64,000 bases of DNA from Rhodoblastus sp. 17X3 (GTDB taxonomy: Bacteria > Pseudomonadota > Alphaproteobacteria > Rhizobiales > Beijerinckiaceae). The translations under genes were made by a program, and so were the position numbers. Below are positions 1 through 7,972 of the stretch, piece after piece. The notes beneath the pieces were generated by a model that ran no database searches, was not told the origin of the DNA, and saw nothing but the letters and a program-made list of their open reading frames with translations. How positions within the stretch are numbered: the first letter of the stretch is position 1; each line of letters opens with the position of its first letter. Where the stretch lies: assembly GCF_030056575.1 (NCBI RefSeq), contig NZ_JASHHX010000003.1, positions 225,922 through 289,921 of the forward strand, read 5' to 3'.

Positions 1-12
1 GAGGTTCTTGAG

Positions 13-1041
13 TTGGGAAATCCGAGTCGGAAGGCCGCGGTTTTTGTCTGGGGCCTGGTCGCCCTGTTCGTCATCTTTCCGGTCGGCGTATGGGCTTCGC
101 TCGCGCTCTGGTTCCGCACGCCAGGGCCGGAATGGGTCAGGGCCATTGCGGCAGGCGCCTTCGGCCTCCTCGCGCTCGCGACGATCGTCCGGCTGTTTTC
201 CGGACGCCGCCTGCGGTCGCTCGGCCTGTTTGCTGCGGCTTTTGGCGCCGTTCTGATCTGGTGGGGCACGATCAAGCCGCCGGAGACCGGGAACTGGTCG
301 CCGGACGTCGCCCGTCAGGTGACGGGCGTGGTCGACGGGGACATCCTGACGCTTACCAACGTCCGCGACTTCGATTGGAGCAGCCGCACGGAGTTCAAGG
401 AACGCTGGGTGACCGAGTCCTACGACCTGTCGAAGCTGCGCTATCTCGATCTGTTTCTGGCCTATTGGGCGGGGCCGGAAATGGCCCATGTCATCATGAG
501 CTTTGGCTTCGAGGACGGGCGTTATCTCGCCTGGTCGATCGAGGTCCGCAGCCTGAAGGGCGGCGAATTCGCGCCCATCGCGGATCTTTTCAGGAACAGT
601 CCGCTGGTGATCATCGCGTCGGAAGAGCGCGATGTCGTTCGGCTGCGCTCGAATATCAGGGAGGAGGACGTCCAGCTCTACCGTCTGCGCACGCCGCCCG
701 CCATCGCCCGCGCCATCATGCTGCAATATGTCGAGGAATCCAACGATCTCGCTGCGAGGCCGCGATTCTATAATTCGATCGTGACCAATTGCACGACGGC
801 GGTCGTGAAGCTGATCCGCGCCGCCGGCGGACACATGCCGCTCGACTGGCGCCTGATCGTCAATGGCTTCCTGCCGGGCTATCTTTACGATCACGGCGCG
901 GTCGACACCGGCATCTCGCTTGAGGAACTGCGCGCGCGCTCCCGCATCAGCCCGCGCGCTCGCGAGGTTGATGGTTCGCCGGATTTTTCGAAACTCATCC
1001 GCGAGGGCGTGCCGTCGCCCGCCGCGAATGCCGCCCGCTGA
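13..1041 (+). CDS. DUF4105 (Lnb N-terminal periplasmic-like) membrane protein
   Basis: Residues 1-90 hold about three hydrophobic helices separated by short basic loops. A soluble domain of about 240 residues follows, resembling DUF4105/Lnb_N proteins, which are thought to be papain-like membrane-anchored enzymes. Near the C-terminus a conserved-looking Asn-Cys-Thr (NSIVTNCTTAV) could supply the nucleophilic Cys. Function and substrate are unknown. The first usable start is TTG at 13, but the frame is open to base 1, so the true start may lie outside the window and the gene may be 5'-truncated. The next gene is convergent. Family assignment is by pattern recognition; the catalytic claim is inference. 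Confidence 0.72.
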   Translation: MGNPSRKAAVFVWGLVALFVIFPVGVWASLALWFRTPGPEWVRAIAAGAFGLLALATIVRLFSGRRLRSLGLFAAAFGAVLIWWGTIKPPETGNWSPDVARQVTGVVDGDILTLTNVRDFDWSSRTEFKERWVTESYDLSKLRYLDLFLAYWAGPEMAHVIMSFGFEDGRYLAWSIEVRSLKGGEFAPIADLFRNSPLVIIASEERDVVRLRSNIREEDVQLYRLRTPPAIARAIMLQYVEESNDLAARPRFYNSIVTNCTTAVVKLIRAAGGHMPLDWRLIVNGFLPGYLYDHGAVDTGISLEELRARSRISPRAREVDGSPDFSKLIREGVPSPAANAAR

Positions 1042-1066
1042 TCAAAACCTGCGCTGCGCGAGGTGG

Positions 1067-1454
1067 TCAGTGCTCGTGCTCGCCGCCGAATTTGCCCTGA
1101 ACCGCGCCGCCGGTCTGCGTGGTGATCTGTACGGCGCCTTCCAGCTCGGCGTGCAGCGGCGACGGCGCGACTCCGGTGAGCTTGTTGTCGCTGGCGGGCG
1201 CGAGGGGGATGCGGACCGGCTTGCCGTCCGCCGCCTTGAATATGGCCACGCCCTTGAACCCCGCCGAAGCCATCGGCTTGGCCGAATGGTCGTTGAGATA
1301 GACGTCCATCGTCATGTCCTTGACGACGACTTCGACATGGAAGGAGCCTGCGTCGGCCTTGGGGGCCGCCATGCTCGCCGATTTTCGGCGCATGGGCGAA
1401 ACAGGCGGGCGCGGCGGACAGCAGCAAAGTAAAAGCGAGAAGGGAGCGTTTCAT
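1067..1454 (-). pseudogene. Small secreted periplasmic protein, frameshifted (efflux-operon type)
   Basis: A start at 1454 gives a clear signal peptide (MKRSLLAF...ACFAHA) followed by PKIGEHGG. That frame then becomes Arg-rich nonsense, while the frame one base away carries a good protein, PKADAGSFHVEVVVKD, to the stop at 1067 with a His-rich end (GGEHEH). The two halves join perfectly if one base is removed from the G5 run at 1361-1365 (C5 on the coding strand). The repaired protein would be about 128 residues, secreted and probably metal-related. It lies just downstream of a truncated membrane fusion protein, as expected for a decayed RND-type metal efflux operon. It may be a true pseudogene or a homopolymer sequencing error. 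Confidence 0.7.
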
Positions 1455-1524
1455 TGGATTGGCTCCTTCGTTTTGTTTCACTAGATCGGAATTTCGGCGG
1501 CGGCCCGAGCCGGAGCGGCGTCGG

Positions 1525-1860
1525 AGGCTTCCGCGCGACGCCCTTGCCGGCATAGGTTTCGGGATCGAAAGCCAGCGCTTCGACCCACAGGCGCTGCGGA
1601 TCGACGATCTGGAAGATGACCGCATTGGCCTCCGCGATCTGGCCGGCCATGGCGTTGGCCGAGGCGATGATTCCATCGACCGGCGCGACCAGCGGCTCCG
1701 GCTCGCGCTTGACTTTCTCGACGTCGGCGCGGCGTTCGCGCATGCCCTGCAGCGCGAGGCGGGCCTCGTCCAGCGTCGCCTGCGCCGCGGACTGGGTCTT
1801 GATCAGGATTTCATAACGGGCGACCCGCCGCTCGGCGATGGCGATCTGCTGGTTGCAGCC
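1525..1860 (-). pseudogene. Internal fragment of an RND/HlyD-type membrane fusion protein
   Basis: Reading the minus strand from 1860 gives a coiled-coil hairpin segment (NQQIAIAERRVARYEILIK) and then the end of a lipoyl-like/barrel region (APVDGIIASANAMAGQ, IFQIVDPQRLWVEALAF). This is typical of CusB/CzcB-type periplasmic adaptors. There is no plausible N-terminus: upstream, about 1865-1940, only a hydrophobic stretch (LTLIILGMAFLRLSF) in another frame could be a displaced membrane anchor. The sequence loses homology after ETYAGKGVA near 1530, so both ends are missing. It is read as a relic of a metal or drug efflux operon shared with the frameshifted gene downstream. No RND pump gene is visible nearby. 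Confidence 0.65.
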
Positions 1861-2015
1861 TCCTCGTAGAACGAGAGGCGCAAAAACGCCATTCCGAGAA
1901 TGATGAGCGTCAACGCCGCAGCCTGAGCGCCGCTCTGGCGGCCAGCCAAGCCTAGGTCTATGGTCGCCGTCCGCGCTCTCGGGCGCATTTTCGGGCGCAG
2001 TTTTGGAGGCGGCTC

Positions 2016-3770
2016 TTGAAGCCCATCATAGATCCTCGTCTTGGCGATATCGAGAATGACGCGTCCAGCACCAAGAGCCGTTCGCTGCTGTCGCTCGCCG
2101 GCACCCTGCTGACGGAGATCAGCCTGCCGAAACTGGCGGTGACCTGGGTGCTGCTGATCCTGCTCCCCGGCCTGCTGCTCGGAATGGCGCCGGTTGTCGC
2201 CTCGATCTGGCTCAGCGCCTTTTTCGACAGGGTCGAGGCCTTTCAGGCGGGGCTGTGGTCCGCGGCGGTTCTCGCCGTGCTGCTCGCCGTTGCGCTTTTC
2301 AGCTCCCGCCGCCTGTTTCGTTTGGCCGAGAGAAATTTTTGGGCGCTGAACGCGCTCGCCGTCCAGCCCATTTACGCGGCCTGCCGGGAAGCGATGCGCC
2401 AGCTGTTCGAAGGGCGGTTCGCGCCCGACAGCGCCCACCTCGCGAAATTGCGCGCCGCAGCCGCTTTGGTGTCGGGCTTCGCGATCTGCGCGATTTCGCT
2501 CTGGGTGCTGGCCGCGGCGTGGCCATCGACGCTCATCGTGAGCGATATCGCCATTCTGCACGCCCCGTGGCGGCTGGCGCGGGCCGCGTTGGCCAACAGC
2601 GCCGTGCTGGTGAGCGCCTATGTCGCCGTGGCGGCGCTGGCCTGGGCGATCGCCGATGCGACAATGGACCAGCCGCACGATCTGGAGCGCTTCGACGAAG
2701 AGCCGCGCGACGGAGCGACTTCGGGCGCGGTCTGGCGTGTCGCGCATCTGTCGGATATCCATGTCGTCGGGGAGAATTACGGCTTTCGCATCGAAAGCGG
2801 CCGCTCGGGCCCGCGCGGCAACGAGCGGCTGGATCAGGCCTTCATCCGGCTGGAGGCCCTTCACGCCGCCGATCCGCTCCACGCGATCCTGATCACCGGC
2901 GATGTGACCGACGCTGGCCTTTCCACGGAATGGGCCGAGTTTCTCGACATTGTCGCGCGCCATCCCGCCATCGCCGATTTGATCGTGATGGCGCCGGGCA
3001 ATCACGATCTGAATATTGTCGATCGCGCCAATCCGGCGCGGCTGGACCTGCCGACGAGCCCCAACAAGAAATTGCGCAAATTGCGCGTCCTGTCCGCCAT
3101 GGCCACGCTCCACGGCGAGCGCGTCCGGGTCGTCGATGAGGCGGCGGGGCGATTGGGCGGCAGCCTTGCGACGGCTCTGGCGCCCTTCGCGGATTTGATG
3201 AGTTCCTTCGTCGATTCCGGAAAGCCGTGGTTCTCGCAGGACCTGTCCGACCTTTGGGCCAAGGCCTTTCCGCTGGTGGTTGCGCCGGACCGGGAGGATG
3301 GCCTCGGGATGATCCTGCTCAACTCCAGCGCCGACACGCATTTTTCCTTCACCAACGCGCTGGGCATGGTCTCGATGGAGCAGGTCCGCGCGCTGGAGAA
3401 GGTCATGGCCCTTTATCCGACGACCTGTTGGGTCGTCGCGCTGCATCACCATCTCGTCGAATATCCGCGCCCAGCCAAGGCGCTTTCCGAGCGTATCGGG
3501 ACCGCTCTCGTCAATGGCAACTGGTTCGTCCGGCGGTTGCGGCCGCTCGCGGGCCGCGTCGTGGCGATGCACGGCCATCGCCACATCGATTGGGTTGGGG
3601 AATGCGCCGGGCTGCGGCTCGTCTCGGCCCCGTCGCCGGTCATGGACGCGAAGGACCGGGACGACACCTGTTTCTACGTGCATCGTCTGGCCATCGGGCC
3701 AGACCGGCGGCTCAAGCTGTTGCAGCCCCAAAAAATCGTCCTCGCCGGCCTGCCGAAGGCGCAAGCCTGA
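2016..3770 (+). CDS. Membrane-anchored calcineurin-like metallophosphoesterase
   Basis: The 584-residue protein has about four hydrophobic helices in its first 215 residues and a C-terminal metallophosphoesterase domain. The dinuclear-metal motifs are all present: D-I-H (LSDIHVV, about residue 247), GDVTDAG (about 290), PGNHD (about 328), HHHLVEYP (about 485) and the closing GHRH (about 519). The catalytic domain probably faces the cytoplasm; the substrate is unknown, with UDP-diacylglucosamine hydrolase-like enzymes or nucleotide phosphodiesterases as possible relatives. The start is TTG at 2016, with no better start upstream. Its stop lies 7 bases from the stop of the convergent AI-2E transporter gene. 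Confidence 0.85.
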   Translation: MKPIIDPRLGDIENDASSTKSRSLLSLAGTLLTEISLPKLAVTWVLLILLPGLLLGMAPVVASIWLSAFFDRVEAFQAGLWSAAVLAVLLAVALFSSRRLFRLAERNFWALNALAVQPIYAACREAMRQLFEGRFAPDSAHLAKLRAAAALVSGFAICAISLWVLAAAWPSTLIVSDIAILHAPWRLARAALANSAVLVSAYVAVAALAWAIADATMDQPHDLERFDEEPRDGATSGAVWRVAHLSDIHVVGENYGFRIESGRSGPRGNERLDQAFIRLEALHAADPLHAILITGDVTDAGLSTEWAEFLDIVARHPAIADLIVMAPGNHDLNIVDRANPARLDLPTSPNKKLRKLRVLSAMATLHGERVRVVDEAAGRLGGSLATALAPFADLMSSFVDSGKPWFSQDLSDLWAKAFPLVVAPDREDGLGMILLNSSADTHFSFTNALGMVSMEQVRALEKVMALYPTTCWVVALHHHLVEYPRPAKALSERIGTALVNGNWFVRRLRPLAGRVVAMHGHRHIDWVGECAGLRLVSAPSPVMDAKDRDDTCFYVHRLAIGPDRRLKLLQPQKIVLAGLPKAQA

Positions 3771-3777
3771 CACAGCG

Positions 3778-4812
3778 TCAGGTCGCCTTGTTTCGATCGC
3801 CGCCCGACAAAAGGATCGCGATCCATTTCGATGGCTCGTGCTCGCCGCAGATGGTGAGAACCGCGATCAGGATCGGCACGCCGATGAACGCCCCTGCGAT
3901 GCCCCACAGAAAGCTCCAGAAAAACACCGCGAACAGGACCATGAAGGGCGAGAGCGACAGGCGGGCGCCCGCAATGCGCGGTTCGAGATAGCTGCCGATG
4001 AAGAACTGGATGGCGTTCAGGCAGGCGAAGACCACCAGCGCGAGATTCCACGACTCGAATTGCGCCAGGGCGAAGAGGGACGGGAACACGGTCGCGACCA
4101 GAGGCCCGATGAAGGGAATATAGTTCAGGACGAAGGCGATCACGCCCCAGGCGGTGGCCAGTTCGATGCCGGCGGCCAGAGCAAAAACCCAGACGACGGC
4201 GCCCGTCAACGCGCTCATCGTACTGCGGACCAGCATGTATTTCTGGAATTTTGCGGAGATTTCCTTCGCCGGGGTCAGCAGGGATTCGCGCAGGCGCGCG
4301 TTTTCGAGGCGCTGGATATTGTGGTGGGCGAGATCGACTTCGAGCAGGCCCAGCACCGTGAAGGCGAAGGCGATGACGACGAAGGACAGCAGGCCATAGC
4401 CCTGTCCGCCGATTTCTCGCACGGCGCCGGTGATCCAGGCCGGACTGAAACTGGTCGCCATCAGCGGCTGAACGGCGAGGCCATGCGTTTCGAGCCAGGT
4501 GACGGCCTGACCGTAAAGCGCCTGGAAGCGCGCGGTATTATTGAGCAGCCATTGCGCGACATGGCCAAAGGCCCAGACCACGAGATAGCCGAGAATTGAA
4601 ATCGCCGCGAGCGTCGAGAGCAGGGTGACGACCATCGCCAGCAGCTTCGGGACCCGCCGCTGCATCGCGCCCTGGATCGGCCAGACGACGGCGACGATGA
4701 AAATGGCGAAGGTGACGGGGGCGAGGATGGGCCGGGCGAAAAAAGCCGCCGCGAGGAGGATCACCATTGCGGCGAGAAGAAGCGACGCGGTCGCCGCGCG
4801 ATCTTGAGTCAT
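3778..4812 (-). CDS. AI-2E family transporter (PerM/YdiK-like permease)
   Basis: This is a 344-residue polytopic membrane protein. Two or three helices near the N-terminus (residues 10-75) are followed by an amphipathic central region (about 80-150) and a C-terminal block of about five helices (150-335). That is the usual layout and length of the AI-2E transporter superfamily, formerly DUF20/PerM. Conserved-looking patches include LNYIPFIGPLVA and GSYLEPRIAG in the second half. Members export autoinducer-2-like molecules, sodium or unknown solutes, so the substrate cannot be assigned. The gene starts at ATG 4812 and ends almost touching the metallophosphoesterase gene on the other strand. Confidence 0.88.
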   Translation of the reverse strand: MTQDRAATASLLLAAMVILLAAAFFARPILAPVTFAIFIVAVVWPIQGAMQRRVPKLLAMVVTLLSTLAAISILGYLVVWAFGHVAQWLLNNTARFQALYGQAVTWLETHGLAVQPLMATSFSPAWITGAVREIGGQGYGLLSFVVIAFAFTVLGLLEVDLAHHNIQRLENARLRESLLTPAKEISAKFQKYMLVRSTMSALTGAVVWVFALAAGIELATAWGVIAFVLNYIPFIGPLVATVFPSLFALAQFESWNLALVVFACLNAIQFFIGSYLEPRIAGARLSLSPFMVLFAVFFWSFLWGIAGAFIGVPILIAVLTICGEHEPSKWIAILLSGGDRNKAT

Positions 4813-4878
4813 GAAACGGCTTTCCGGCCTTGAGCCTTGCGTGGTCCGGCCCAGAGTTAAGCCGCTTTTCGCGTCAAC

Positions 4879-5685
4879 TCAACCGTCGGGGGAATTTCGT
4901 CGCGGGCCGGGGAAGAAGACGTTGACGCGCCGCGTATAGGCCTCGAAAGCGGCGCCGCGCGAGGCGCGCAGGTGCTTCTCCAGCGGGGGGACGCCGCTGA
5001 CGTGAACCAGCAGCCAATAGATGAAAGCCGGGGCGGCCAGGGCGAGCAGGCCTTGCGGAAAAGCGCCCGAGAAATCGAGCGCGAGCAAGGGCCAGGCGCA
5101 CCAGAACAGGAACTCGAAAAAATAATTGGGATGGCGCGAATATTTCCACAGGCCGATCTCGCAGATCCCCCTCGCAGGCGCGGCGCGGCGGAATTGGCTC
5201 AGTTGCGAATCGGCCAGCGCCTCGCCGCAGAGCGCCGTCGCCGCGACAACGACCCCGGCGAGATCGAAGACATCAGGAAAGGGGCGCGGCGCACGGGCGG
5301 CCAAAGCGACCGCGCCGACCAGAGGCAAGGCCGCCGCCGCCTGAATTTGCAGAAAGGCGAACAGCCGGCGTGGAAAATCCGCGCCCCATTCCTGCGCCAG
5401 CGCGGCATAGCGCGGATCGTCGCCGGCGCCGCGCGTCCGCGAGAAGATATGGCCTGCGAGCCGCGCCGACCAGACCGCGACCAGCCCGGCGGCCAGCGCG
5501 CCGCGGCCGCAAGGAGCCGCCCCGGAGCAGGGCGCCAAGGCGAGAATAGCGGCGACCAGTCCGGTCGCCGCTGACCAAATCGTGTCGATCCAGCCGCTGC
5601 GGCCCGTGCGCATCCTGACCAGCCATGCCAAGGCCATGGCGAGGTTGAGCGTGGCGACCGCCGTCAGGCCGTAAAACATGAGCAA
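4879..5685 (-). CDS. DUF1295 family membrane protein (steroid 5-alpha-reductase-like)
   Basis: This 268-residue integral membrane protein ends with the signature of DUF1295/isoprenylcysteine methyltransferase-like enzymes: KYSRHPNYFFEF at about residue 180, followed by helices and a basic tail. The family covers predicted NADPH-dependent reductases or methyltransferases acting on lipids; the substrate is unknown. It is transcribed away from the FAD oxidoreductase operon with a 116-bp divergent gap. The minus strand of that gap has GGCGAAGGAGG as a strong ribosome binding site. DUF1295 genes are often seen next to cyclopropane-synthase/DUF1365 clusters, which supports a shared role in membrane lipid modification. 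That role is inferred. Confidence 0.8.
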   Translation of the reverse strand: MLMFYGLTAVATLNLAMALAWLVRMRTGRSGWIDTIWSAATGLVAAILALAPCSGAAPCGRGALAAGLVAVWSARLAGHIFSRTRGAGDDPRYAALAQEWGADFPRRLFAFLQIQAAAALPLVGAVALAARAPRPFPDVFDLAGVVVAATALCGEALADSQLSQFRRAAPARGICEIGLWKYSRHPNYFFEFLFWCAWPLLALDFSGAFPQGLLALAAPAFIYWLLVHVSGVPPLEKHLRASRGAAFEAYTRRVNVFFPGPRRNSPDG

Positions 5686-5704
5686 AACCTGCCTCCTTCG
5701 CCCC

Positions 5705-5733
5705 TTTTAACGTCATGCCGAAGCTTTTGGATC
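5705..5733 (-). promoter_or_regulatory. Possible ECF-type promoter for the DUF1295 gene
   Basis: On the minus strand GATCC (5733-5729) is followed after 18 bases by TTAAAA (5710-5705), ending 20 bases before the start at 5685. As I recall it, the singlet-oxygen sigma factor RpoE of Rhodobacter uses TGATC with a TAAGA-like -10, so this is a partial match. It is suggested because an ECF sigma/ChrR pair lies 5 kb away. Chance occurrence is quite possible. Confidence 0.3.
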
Positions 5734-5740
5734 GCGCCGG

Positions 5741-5769
5741 TGAACCGCCGCGCCGCCCGACGCGTAGAA
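5741..5769 (+). promoter_or_regulatory. Possible ECF-type promoter for the FAD oxidoreductase operon
   Basis: TGAACC (5741-5746), a 17-base spacer and GTAGAA (5764-5769) lie 33 bases before the preferred start at 5802. GAACC-type -35 boxes are common for ECF sigma factors. The divergent DUF1295 gene has its own candidate on the other strand, so both sides of this gap could be controlled by the neighbouring ECF sigma factor. Supported only by inspection of one site. Confidence 0.28.
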
Positions 5770-5801
5770 TTCCTGTCCGCCCCCTCACCTCTGGACTTGC
5801 A

Positions 5802-7154
5802 ATGGATCGATCAATCTCTCCCGGACCGCTCCCTCAAAGGCTTGCGGTGCTCGGGGCCGGCGTCTCCGGGCTTTCCTGCGCCTGGGCCTTGTCGCGCGAT
5901 CATGACGTCGTGCTTTATGAGGCGGAGCGCCGTCTGGGCGGCCACGCCAACACCTGCGAACTGGCGCTGGGCGGGCGCAATATCGCCGTGGATACCGGCT
6001 TCATCGTCTATAATGAGCCGACCTATCCCAATCTCACCGCGCTTTTCGCCCATATCGGCGTCGAAACGGCGCCGGCAGAGATGTCCTTCGCGGTTTCGCT
6101 GGACGGCGGCGCCTATGAATATGCGGGCAAGGATTTTCGCGGCTTGTTCGCCCAGCCCGCAAATGTGTTCAAGCCGCGTTTCTGGTCGATGATCCGCGAC
6201 CTGCTGCGCTTCTATCGCGAAGCCCCGCGCGACCTGCCGCGCATGGGCGGCATCAGCCTTGACGAATATCTGGCGCGCGGCGGCTATGGCGCGGCTTTCG
6301 TCCGCGACCATCTCTACCCGATGGCGGCGGCGATCTGGTCCACGCCCGCCGCCGAGGTGGGCGCCTATCCCGCCGCTTCCTTCGTCCGCTTCTGCGACAA
6401 TCACGGACTTCTGAAGATTGTAGGGCGTCCGGTCTGGCGCACTGTGCGCGGCGGCTCCCGCGCCTATGTGCGGCGCCTTGCTGAAAACATTCCGGACATT
6501 CGGCTCTGCGCCCCGGTCGCCCGGGTGTCGCGGCTGGCGGACGGCGTCGAAGTGCGGGATGCGACTGGCGGGGTCGATCGCTTCGACGCCGTGGTGATCG
6601 CCGCCCATGCCGACGCCGCGCTCGCCATGCTGGAGCGCCCGAGCGAAGCGGAGCGGCGCATACTCGGCGCGTTCCGCTACGCCGACAACGAGGCCTTCCT
6701 CCATTCCGACGCCAGCCTGATGCCGCGCCGCAAGGCGGCCTGGGCGGCGTGGAACTATCTCGCCGAGGGTGGCGGCGAAACCGAACTGGCCGTCACTTAC
6801 TGGATGAACGCGCTACAGCCGCTTGGGTCAACGCCGGAGCTTTTTGTCACGCTCAATCCGCCGCGGCGGCCTGACGCCGCCAAGACGCATTTGCGCCAAA
6901 ACTATCGCCATCCGCAATTCGACGGGGCCGCGATGAAGGCGCAAAGGCAATTGTGGTCACTGCAGGGCGTGGACCGGATCTGGTATTGCGGCGCCTATTT
7001 CGGCTCCGGCTTTCACGAGGACGGCTTGCAGGCGGGCCTCGCCGTGGCCGAGCAATTGGGCGGCGGCAAAAGGCCATGGCGCGTGGCGCAGGAGAGCGGC
7101 CGGATCTTTATCGGCGCCGCGCCGCAGGCTCGCGAGAAGGCGCTGGCCCCATGA
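5802..7154 (+). CDS. FAD-dependent oxidoreductase (amine oxidase/desaturase-like)
   Basis: This 450-residue flavoprotein has an N-terminal Rossmann dinucleotide motif, VLGAGVSGLSCAWAL, followed by LYEAERRLGGHANT, the FAD-binding pattern of the amine oxidase/phytoene desaturase superfamily. A C-terminal YCGAYFGSGFHEDGLQAG segment completes the FAD site. Proteins of this type paired with DUF1365 and CFA-synthase-like genes are thought to act on unsaturated or methylated acyl chains. The frame is open from 5715, but ATG 5802 places the flavin motif close to the N-terminus and is preferred. The stop overlaps the next start (ATGA at 7151), so the two are translationally coupled. The substrate is unknown. 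Confidence 0.85.
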   Translation: MDRSISPGPLPQRLAVLGAGVSGLSCAWALSRDHDVVLYEAERRLGGHANTCELALGGRNIAVDTGFIVYNEPTYPNLTALFAHIGVETAPAEMSFAVSLDGGAYEYAGKDFRGLFAQPANVFKPRFWSMIRDLLRFYREAPRDLPRMGGISLDEYLARGGYGAAFVRDHLYPMAAAIWSTPAAEVGAYPAASFVRFCDNHGLLKIVGRPVWRTVRGGSRAYVRRLAENIPDIRLCAPVARVSRLADGVEVRDATGGVDRFDAVVIAAHADAALAMLERPSEAERRILGAFRYADNEAFLHSDASLMPRRKAAWAAWNYLAEGGGETELAVTYWMNALQPLGSTPELFVTLNPPRRPDAAKTHLRQNYRHPQFDGAAMKAQRQLWSLQGVDRIWYCGAYFGSGFHEDGLQAGLAVAEQLGGGKRPWRVAQESGRIFIGAAPQAREKALAP

Positions 7155-7972
7155 TGGCGCCCGCACTCTATTCAGGCTTGGTGACGCATCACCGGCTGCG
7201 GCCGCGCGTCCATCGCCTCGCCTACCGCATCTATTCGCTGCTGCTCGATCTCGACCGGCTGGAGGAGTTCGACTCGCGCCTGCGCTGGTTCTCGCTCGAC
7301 CGCTTCAATCTGTTCTCTTTCCATCGGCGCGATCGCGGCGACGGCTCAGGCCGCCCGCTGCGTGAACAGGTGGAGGCCGCCATGCGCGCCGGGGGCGTCG
7401 AGCCGGACGGCGGCAGGATTTTCCTGCTCACCATGCCGCGCCTGCTCGGCTGGGCCTTCAATCCGATCAGCGTCTATTATTGCTGCCGTTGCTCGGGCGA
7501 ACTCGCGGCGCTTCTCTATGAGGTGGACAATACGTTTGGCGAGCGCCACGCCTACATGATCCCCGTCGAGGACGCGGAAGAAGGCGAGGTCAGGCAGGCC
7601 TGCCGCAAGCAACTCCATGTCTCGCCCTTCATGAACATGGAGCTGGACTATGGCTTCCGCCTGCGCGCGCCCGACGAAAACCTGAGCCTCGCCATCGACG
7701 TCTCGGACCCCGCGGGCCTGCTGCTGACAGCGCATTATCGCGCCCGGCGGTTGGAGCTGAACGACGCCAATCTGCTGCGCCTGTTCTTCTCCATTCCGCT
7801 GCTGACCTTGCGGGTGGTGGGCGGCATCCATTGGGAGGCTCTGAAGCTGTGGCGCAAGGGCGTCGGCCTGCGCGCCAAGCCGCCGCCGCCCGAGCAATTC
7901 CTCACCATTGTCCAAGCCGGCGCGCCGCGCCCCGTCCCGCAGCACCGAGTTCCCGCCCATGACCAGCATTGA
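7151..7972 (+). CDS. DUF1365 family protein
   Basis: This 273-residue protein has the DUF1365 pattern: an N-terminal YSGLVTHHRLRPRVHRLAY and central motifs LGWAFNPISVYYC and SPFMNMELDYGF. Its biochemical function is not established. DUF1365 genes occur almost always beside an FAD oxidoreductase and a CFA-synthase-like methyltransferase, so a role in making a modified fatty acid is likely. The start at 7151 overlaps the preceding stop by 4 bases, and the 3' end overlaps the following gene, showing tight operon structure. A second ATG directly follows at 7154. Confidence 0.88.
   Translation: MMAPALYSGLVTHHRLRPRVHRLAYRIYSLLLDLDRLEEFDSRLRWFSLDRFNLFSFHRRDRGDGSGRPLREQVEAAMRAGGVEPDGGRIFLLTMPRLLGWAFNPISVYYCCRCSGELAALLYEVDNTFGERHAYMIPVEDAEEGEVRQACRKQLHVSPFMNMELDYGFRLRAPDENLSLAIDVSDPAGLLLTAHYRARRLELNDANLLRLFFSIPLLTLRVVGGIHWEALKLWRKGVGLRAKPPPPEQFLTIVQAGAPRPVPQHRVPAHDQH

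Noticed and set aside
1803..3773. 656-codon open frame on the minus strand
   Set aside because: It lies antisense to the metallophosphoesterase gene and its translation is Arg/Gln/Asp-rich with no motifs; an effect of high GC.
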